From an uncultured Chromatiaceae bacterium (lineage in GTDB: Bacteria > Pseudomonadota > Gammaproteobacteria > Enterobacterales > Alteromonadaceae): a DNA stretch of 6,455 nucleotides. The notes beneath the pieces are model-generated. The model did no database searches and was not told the DNA's origin. It worked only from the letters and a program-made list of their open reading frames with translations. Below are positions 1 through 6,455 of the stretch, one piece after another; positions within the stretch are counted from its first letter, which is position 1; every line of letters begins with the position of its first letter. The DNA is taken from contig CAMLRA010000193.1 in NCBI GenBank assembly GCA_946482325.1, positions 1 through 6,455 of the forward strand. Direction: 5' to 3'. The translations under genes were made by a program, and so were the position numbers.

Positions 1-996
1 GATGGCACTGACTATACCACTGTGTTGCCAAGTCTGAACCTGAGCTTTGAACTGAAAGACGATTTGGTCATGCGTTTTGGCGCATCCACCGGCCTGTTTT
101 ATCCAAGCCTGGTCGATGCACGCAACATCAGCCTGCTGGATTTAGACTATACCCGCCGGTTAAAAACGCCGGGCCAGGATCAGGATGAAAAAAATAACCC
201 GGTGGTTGGGCTTGATGATATTGAAGTCACAGCGTTGGCCGGTAACCCGTATCTGGAACCGGAAGAGTCAATCAATCTGGATTTAACCACTGAGTGGTAT
301 TTTGCCAAAGCCGGTTTCGTCAATCTGGGGCTGTTCCACAAAAAACTCGATAACATTATCCGTAACCGGCAGTTTGACCTGGACGTCAGCTACAACGGTG
401 TGAAATACGACGTGTCGGCCTATGGCCCGGCCAATACCGGCTCCGGCACTATCCGTGGTGCGGAGCTGTCGTATTCCCAGTTCTACGACATGTTACCGGG
501 CTTGTGGCGTGGTTTAGGTTTGCAGTTTAACTACACCTATATTGACCAGAGTGGCCTTGAAGATCCGAATGAAATCTCAAAGGGGACGCTCGGCTTTAAG
601 GAAGACGGCAGCCGCGTTGACGATAACCGCAACACGTTCCGTGTTTTCAGTGGTTTACCGTTACAGGGGTATTCCGATCAAAACCTGAACATCGTTGGCA
701 TGTATGAACTGGAAGCAATTTCTTTCCGCTTAGCTTACACCTGGCGTTCAGAGTATTTGTTGACCCTGCGTGAGTCGGAAGAATATGTACCGGCTTACGC
801 CAAAGCCGCTGGCATGCTGGACGCCAGTTTTTACTACAGCATCAACGACAACTGGAAAGTCGGGATTGAAGGCAGCAATTTACTCAATACCGAAACCAAA
901 ACCGAGTATCAGATGAATCAGGCTGGTGAGAGGACTCAGGCGCTGAGTTTTATCACCGACCGGCGTTATGCGTTAAGCGTACGCGCAGTGTTCTGA
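1..996 (+). CDS. TonB-dependent receptor, C-terminal part (5' truncated by window)
   Basis: The reading frame is open from base 1 to a TGA at 994-996, giving 331 visible residues; the plug domain and N-terminus lie outside the window. What is visible is the C-terminal half of an outer-membrane beta-barrel: alternating aromatic and polar strands, a LPSLNLSF strand near the start (22-45), a RGAELSYSQFYD strand around 457-492, a GSNLLN motif near 871-888, and a final strand ending in Phe (RRYALSVRAVF), the usual C-terminal signature for BAM-assisted insertion. This pattern fits the large receptors common in Alteromonadales and Xanthomonas/Caulobacter, which import siderophores, carbohydrates or other ligands using TonB-ExbBD energy. 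The ligand cannot be told from this part. A strong terminator follows 17 bp after the stop, so the gene probably ends its transcript. The family call is firm; the subfamily is inference. Confidence 0.93.
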   Translation, partial: DGTDYTTVLPSLNLSFELKDDLVMRFGASTGLFYPSLVDARNISLLDLDYTRRLKTPGQDQDEKNNPVVGLDDIEVTALAGNPYLEPEESINLDLTTEWYFAKAGFVNLGLFHKKLDNIIRNRQFDLDVSYNGVKYDVSAYGPANTGSGTIRGAELSYSQFYDMLPGLWRGLGLQFNYTYIDQSGLEDPNEISKGTLGFKEDGSRVDDNRNTFRVFSGLPLQGYSDQNLNIVGMYELEAISFRLAYTWRSEYLLTLRESEEYVPAYAKAAGMLDASFYYSINDNWKVGIEGSNLLNTETKTEYQMNQAGERTQALSFITDRRYALSVRAVF

Positions 997-1013
997 TGTA
1001 AGAGCCTAAGCGG

Positions 1014-1045
1014 ACAGCCCCGGTTTGTGCCGGGGCTGTTTTTTT
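1014..1045 (+). terminator. Rho-independent terminator of the TonB receptor gene
   Basis: A perfect 10-bp stem (1014-1023 pairing with 1030-1039, ACAGCCCCGG/CCGGGGCTGT) with a 6-nt loop TTTGTG runs directly into a run of seven T (1039-1045). It lies 17 bp after the receptor stop codon and separates that gene from ligA. Confidence 0.95.
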
Positions 1046-1113
1046 CGCCAGACAACACAGCTCCGGCCTGTTCTTGGAGTGCTGGACCTTGCAAGCTGCC
1101 GGACAAATCCCCA

Positions 1114-1122
1114 TGCTATAGC
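1114..1122 (+). promoter_or_regulatory. Possible extended -10 promoter for ligA
   Basis: TGCTATAGC (1114-1122) matches an extended -10 (TGn followed by TATAGC). A TTGCAA at 1089-1094 could be a -35, but the 22-nt gap is too long, so the extended -10 would have to carry the promoter. Transcription would start near 1129, which fits the ATG at 1154 and makes the upstream in-frame TTG at 1133 an unlikely start. A promoter is expected here because a strong terminator lies upstream. Confidence 0.35.
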
Positions 1123-1132
1123 CCATCTATGA

Positions 1133-3684
<2,552 letters not shown>

Positions 3685-3707
3685 GTGTCGTGACAATGGT
3701 CTGCGCG

Positions 3708-5327
3708 TCACACCGCTAACTGTTTTTGTTTGAGCTGGTCAAAACGGCGCTGTTGCTCCGGATTGAGTTTGCCCAGTTCAATCGCGCGTAAACATGCTTG
3801 TTGCAAGCGGCTGCGTTTCACCGGGTCGATAGCGCCAGTCGGCGCAGTCAGCATACTTTGTAATAAGTTCAGCGCGATACCGGCATTACGCGGTAATAAA
3901 CGGAAGGCATGTTCAAAAGCACCGAGGGCGGCCTGCCAGTTGCCATGCTGATAATGCATAACGGCAATGTTATTGAGTTCCCGTGGTGCAGTGGTCAGTT
4001 CAGCCCGCTCTTGTTGCTCCTGCAGCAAATACGTTTGCAGATACGGGTCGGCGTTTTGACTTCGGCAGAAGTCGCCGATTTTCTCAAACCAGCGTTTGGA
4101 CGCCTGCGTCAAACCCACCTCATGTAAGGCTTTGGCACGGTCCAGTGCATCTTCCAGGCTGGTGATATTCAGCGGCACCTCGTCCATGGTTTCGAGAATT
4201 TTCAGCGCTTTGTCTTTTTGGTCTTTCAGGTAATGCAAACGAGCCTGCAACACGGTTTGTTGCTCGTGTGTGTCCGATTGCGGGAAATTGCTGCGCAGCT
4301 GATTCAGCGCCTCAGTCGCTTGTTTACTGAGTTTGTTGGTTTCACTGTCTTCATCCATCGACACGGCAAAATCAATGCAGGCGCGCGCCATATTTAAATA
4401 CAGATCCGGCTGTTCATATATCGAATGGCGGGCGAATTTCAGCAAATCCCGCGCCGATTTGTACTGGCGTTCATAGTCGTGATTGAGGCGTGACAATTGC
4501 TGTAATTTTTGCTGGCGGAACAAATTACGCGGCGCCAGCTCCACGGCCTGTTCCAGATGAATTTGTGCCTGATCATAACTGTGATTGCGAAACTCCAGTT
4601 CTGCCTGAAATTCCAGTGCCACCAGCTTGGTATCGGTTTTGGCAGACATCCGCTCCAGCATCATGCCAACTGCATCAAAATCTTCACAGGCAAACAAGGC
4701 GCGAACCAGACCAATTTGCGCCCAACCAAACGGCTGTACCGCCTGCACCGATTGATAAAACTGGGCGGCATCGCGAAAACGGCCGGATTGTAAAAGCAAA
4801 TCACCTTTGAACTTCAACAGCGTCGGGATCAATTTGGTGGATGGTGGGCTAGCCAGCAGCAAGTCCAGCTCCTGCAGCGCTTTTTCCGGGCGGTTTGCAT
4901 CGAGGTACTGATGCAGCGGCCGCAGGTCCTGTTTGCGTTTCAGCACGCGCTCGATGCGGCTTTGTAAATCACCAATGGTGTAGGGTTTGGCTAAAAACTC
5001 GTCCGGTTGTAACTCAATCACAGAATGGACTAACGACGGGTCGGTTTCGGCGCTGATAAAAATAAAACCGGTGTTGTGGCTTTGCAGTTTGCGGGTTTTC
5101 AGTTCTTCATACAGCTGAAAACCATCTTTCCCTTGCTGCAGATTAAAGGACAGAATAATCAAATCAAATTGTTGTTGCTGGCACAATTGCAACGCAGTAC
5201 TGGCGCGATCAGCCAGCTGTACACTGCTGTAGCCCAGTTTTTCCAGCGCGAATTTCAGATAGTTCTGCGCCAACGCCTGCTCATCGATCACCAGGATTCG
5301 GATATCCCGGCTAAATGCCTGTTCCAT
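3708..5327 (-). CDS. Receiver (CheY-like) plus tetratricopeptide-repeat regulator with degenerate phospho-site
   Basis: This 539-aa protein has an N-terminal receiver domain (about 7-130) and a long helical region (about 135-535) with TPR-like units clearest near 172-199, 238-268 and 451-481. There is no DNA-binding or enzymatic output domain, so it probably works by protein contact. Vibrio cholerae VieB, which interferes with VieS-to-VieA phosphotransfer, has the same architecture. The receiver keeps the acidic pair (D15, E16), the Thr/Ser site (S92 in FISA) and the lysine (K114 in AKPY). The phospho-accepting Asp after the third strand is Ser (S60, in FDLIILSFNL; codon TCC). I chose ATG 5327; a GTG at 5348 in the same frame would add seven residues (546 aa), and neither has a good Shine-Dalgarno. 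A promoter lies just upstream and a repeat array lies beyond it. The gene is convergent with the DUF2919 gene and divergent from the lipoprotein gene. Its partner kinase is not in the window. Confidence 0.93.
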   Translation of the reverse strand: MEQAFSRDIRILVIDEQALAQNYLKFALEKLGYSSVQLADRASTALQLCQQQQFDLIILSFNLQQGKDGFQLYEELKTRKLQSHNTGFIFISAETDPSLVHSVIELQPDEFLAKPYTIGDLQSRIERVLKRKQDLRPLHQYLDANRPEKALQELDLLLASPPSTKLIPTLLKFKGDLLLQSGRFRDAAQFYQSVQAVQPFGWAQIGLVRALFACEDFDAVGMMLERMSAKTDTKLVALEFQAELEFRNHSYDQAQIHLEQAVELAPRNLFRQQKLQQLSRLNHDYERQYKSARDLLKFARHSIYEQPDLYLNMARACIDFAVSMDEDSETNKLSKQATEALNQLRSNFPQSDTHEQQTVLQARLHYLKDQKDKALKILETMDEVPLNITSLEDALDRAKALHEVGLTQASKRWFEKIGDFCRSQNADPYLQTYLLQEQQERAELTTAPRELNNIAVMHYQHGNWQAALGAFEHAFRLLPRNAGIALNLLQSMLTAPTGAIDPVKRSRLQQACLRAIELGKLNPEQQRRFDQLKQKQLAV

Positions 5328-5373
5328 CAATGCCCGTCTGTTTGTCACTGCAATGAAGCAGCTGAATCTGCCT

Positions 5374-5401
5374 ACTATAGCAGGCGCTCAAATCGCAACA
5401 A
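5374..5401 (-). promoter_or_regulatory. Sigma-70-type promoter of the REC-TPR gene
   Basis: On the minus strand, TTGTTG (5401-5396) and TATAGT (5379-5374) are separated by 16 nt, and TGC directly before the -10 makes it an extended -10. Transcription would start near 5367, leaving about 40 nt before the ATG at 5327, or about 19 nt before the alternative GTG at 5348. The repeat array begins a few bases upstream of the -35. Confidence 0.6.
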
Positions 5402-5407
5402 TACAAA

Positions 5408-5455
5408 TCACAGCTTTAGGCACAGCTTTTACAGAGTGTTTACAGTCGGTTACAG
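5408..5455. repeat. Helically phased ACAG repeat array, possible operator between divergent genes
   Basis: ACAG occurs five times in the same orientation, starting at 5410, 5422, 5431, 5442 and 5452 (steps of 12, 9, 11 and 10, about one DNA turn each). Two copies lie in an exact 9-mer repeat, CACAGCTTT (5409-5417 and 5421-5429), and three are TTACAG (5429-5434, 5440-5445, 5450-5455). Read on the minus strand, 5453-5428 is GTAAC-N5-GTAAA-N6-GTAAA, which resembles the E. coli CpxR box (GTAAA-N5-GTAAA). Relative to the predicted start of the REC-TPR gene the array spans about -41 to -88, a normal place for an activator. It also lies 59-106 bp upstream of the lipoprotein start codon. The repeats are seen directly; regulator identity and target are inference. 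Confidence 0.55.
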
Positions 5456-5501
5456 CAGCGGGGAATGGCTTTCTTTAGGCTGGTCGTCATCGTCAATCTA
5501 T

Positions 5502-5506
5502 GGAGA
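5502..5506 (+). promoter_or_regulatory. Ribosome binding site that fixes the lipoprotein start
   Basis: GGAGA (5502-5506) lies 7 nt before ATG 5514. The frame stays open for a further 438 nt upstream to 5076, antisense to the REC-TPR gene. This site and the lipoprotein signal peptide that follows show that translation starts at 5514. Confidence 0.85.
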
Positions 5507-5513
5507 ATCCTTG

Positions 5514-6212
5514 ATGTCCTTAAATCGCTTTATCCCTGTGGCTGTCTGTTCATTGCTGGTGCTGTCCGGCTGTGACAATGAATTTAAACTTGGTGATAAC
5601 GCCGATGTGATTAGCTACAACTTTCAGCAAGGTGCACAAAACTGGACTGCCGGGTTCAGTGATTACCCGACGAACGATGCCGCCATTTATGAACTCGACA
5701 GTGGCATCCGCAATTTACCCACCGGCTTTCAGGGCAGTGGTTTTATGCTCAGTGGCCATAACCGCAGTGATGACCTTTTTATGTTTTTGAAGCGGAAAAT
5801 CAGCGGTTTATCACCATCTAGCAAATACAAAGCTCAGCTTAAAGTGACTTTCCTCAGCAATGCCGGTGCCGGTTGTATGGGGATTGGCGGTGCACCGGGT
5901 GAAGCGGTCTGGCTGAAATTCGGTTACGCCGACAAAGAACCAAAACAAGAAGGTTTCACGCTGAATGTACCCAAAGGTGAGCAATCGCAGGATGGTGCTC
6001 AGGCCAAAGTGCAGGGCGACGTTGCAGTGGCCGACGGCAAATGTGATGGCTCAGTGTACAAAGCCAAAACGTTGAAAAACGCTGAAAAAACACTGGATAT
6101 CACCACAGCAGCTGATGGTTCGGTTTGGTTATTTGTTGGCACAGATTCAGGTTTTGAAGGCAAAACCACGTTGTATTACCAGAATATCGAAGTGCGTTTT
6201 ACCCCGAAATAA
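5514..6212 (+). CDS. Conserved hypothetical lipoprotein
   Basis: This 232-aa protein begins with a lipoprotein signal peptide: a short basic start (MSLNR), a hydrophobic stretch to about residue 17, and the lipobox L17-S18-G19-C20, so Cys20 should be lipidated. Residue +2 is Asp (D21); in enterobacteria Asp at +2 retains lipoproteins in the inner membrane, a rule that may not hold here. The mature part looks like a secreted beta-rich domain. Its landmarks are NFQQGAQNWTAGFSDYP (36-52), SGHNRSDDLFMFLKR (80-94), GCMGIGGAPGE (120-130) and VWLFVGTDSGFE (204-215). I recognise these as a recurrent pattern in uncharacterised secreted proteins, but know of no assigned function. C121 and C177 could form a disulfide. 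A good Shine-Dalgarno supports the start. The gene is divergent from the REC-TPR gene, is monocistronic and ends before a strong terminator. I could not pick out a convincing promoter for it. Confidence 0.9.
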   Translation: MSLNRFIPVAVCSLLVLSGCDNEFKLGDNADVISYNFQQGAQNWTAGFSDYPTNDAAIYELDSGIRNLPTGFQGSGFMLSGHNRSDDLFMFLKRKISGLSPSSKYKAQLKVTFLSNAGAGCMGIGGAPGEAVWLKFGYADKEPKQEGFTLNVPKGEQSQDGAQAKVQGDVAVADGKCDGSVYKAKTLKNAEKTLDITTAADGSVWLFVGTDSGFEGKTTLYYQNIEVRFTPK

Positions 6213-6232
6213 CCGCTTGATGTGGTGCTTTT

Positions 6233-6265
6233 GCCCGGTAGTTAGTCCCACTGCCGGGCTTTTTT
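6233..6265 (+). terminator. Rho-independent terminator of the lipoprotein gene
   Basis: A 10-bp stem (6233-6242 with 6250-6259, GCCCGGTAGT against ACTGCCGGGC, one G-T wobble) with a 7-nt loop TAGTCCC is followed by six T (6260-6265). It starts 20 bp after the lipoprotein stop. Confidence 0.93.
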
Positions 6266-6370
6266 ATAGGCGTTTTTGACCAAAATCAGCGAGTACCGAA
6301 ACAAGCGGTAAGCCAAAACGGGAGTGGGGACTGCATCAATTTGAAACTAGCGGAGCACACAACAGAGATT
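6266..6370. other. Intergenic stretch without a recognisable gene
   Basis: I see no coding region or promoter that I would defend here. The only structure is a 5-bp hairpin with a 7-nt loop at 6294-6310 (TACCG, loop AAACAAG, CGGTA), too weak to name. It separates the lipoprotein terminator from the tRNA-like element on the minus strand. Confidence 0.6.
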
Positions 6371-6455
6371 TGGTGGATGTTACTGGGGTCGAACCAGTGC
6401 CCCTCGTGTGGTGATGAGGAGCGGGTGAGGCGTAGCATCGCCCAAGCAGCTTTAA
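6371..6455 (-). other. tRNA-like 3' domain (T-arm, acceptor strand, CCA), possibly partial or degenerate tRNA
   Basis: Read on the minus strand, 6398-6382 forms a perfect T-arm: stem ACTGG/CCAGT with the 7-nt loop TTCGACC. It is followed by seven bases AACATCC (6381-6375), a discriminator A (6374) and CCA (6373-6371), exactly as at the 3' end of a tRNA. Directly 5' of the T-arm lies a 7-bp hairpin (GCTCCTC/GAGGGGC, 10-nt loop, 6422-6399), placed like a long variable arm. Further 5' is GGCG-ATGCTA-CGCC (6442-6429), and the edge reads TTAAAGC, like a class II D-loop. The expected 5' acceptor strand GGATGTT is not in the window and may lie beyond it. The anticodon-like loop has 6 nt instead of 7, and the variable region would be about 29 nt. 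It is therefore not a standard tRNA; it could be a degenerate tRNA, an unusual class II tRNA cut by the window edge, or a tRNA-derived attachment site. Confidence 0.45.

Noticed and set aside
5076..5513. In-frame open extension upstream of the lipoprotein, which would make a 378-aa protein
   Set aside because: It is antisense to the REC-TPR gene and crosses its promoter; the Shine-Dalgarno at 5502-5506 and the signal peptide starting at 5514 define the real start.
6294..6310. Hairpin TACCG-AAACAAG-CGGTA, 5-bp stem with 7-nt loop, resembling an isolated anticodon arm
   Set aside because: It is a single short stem with no partner arms; a structure this small is expected by chance.
6377..6455. 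Plus-strand open frame reading MLLGSNQCPSCGDEE and running off the window, with a CPSCG zinc-ribbon look
   Set aside because: The LLGSNQ segment is what the complement of a tRNA T-arm encodes (GGTCGAACC), a common source of spurious ORFs; there is no ribosome site and the CxxC is probably chance.
6266..6455. Integron attC site as an explanation of the hairpins in the tail
   Set aside because: I could not find a matching RYYYAAC and GTTRRRY pair around the hairpins.

Overview
This window looks like chromosomal DNA from a gammaproteobacterium. I lean towards the Alteromonadales or Rheinheimera/Alishewanella type because of the TonB-dependent receptor style, a LigA close to the E. coli enzyme, a DUF2919-like membrane protein and a REC-TPR regulator. 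This placement rests on recognising families, not on a database search. Most of the window is ordinary core or near-core sequence, and I see no phage, IS, CRISPR or toxin-antitoxin module.

Layout. (1) 1-996, +: the last 331 residues of an outer-membrane TonB-dependent receptor, closed by a textbook intrinsic terminator at 1014-1045. (2) 1154-3684, +: ligA (NAD+-dependent DNA ligase) and a small four-helix membrane protein of DUF2919 type, whose start overlaps the ligA stop by 4 nt (ATGA). A possible extended -10 lies at 1114-1122. (3) 3708-5327, -: a receiver plus tetratricopeptide-repeat regulator, convergent with the DUF2919 gene across only 23 bp. (4) 5328-5513: a divergent regulatory region with a recognisable promoter for the regulator and an unusual helically phased array of ACAG-containing repeats. 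(5) 5514-6212, +: a 232-aa lipoprotein of a conserved uncharacterised family, with a good Shine-Dalgarno sequence and its own terminator at 6233-6265. (6) 6266-6455: a non-coding tail whose minus strand ends in a tRNA-like T-arm, acceptor strand and CCA.

How the parts relate. The receptor and ligA units look independent. The REC-TPR gene and the lipoprotein gene diverge from one intergenic region and may share control through the repeat array. The most unusual points are three. The receiver domain has Ser where the phospho-accepting Asp should be, while its other signature residues remain. The array contains GTAAA-N6-GTAAA-N5-GTAAC on the minus strand, which resembles a CpxR box. The tRNA-like 3' domain at the right edge lacks a canonical anticodon arm. 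I did not find a clear new multi-gene system.
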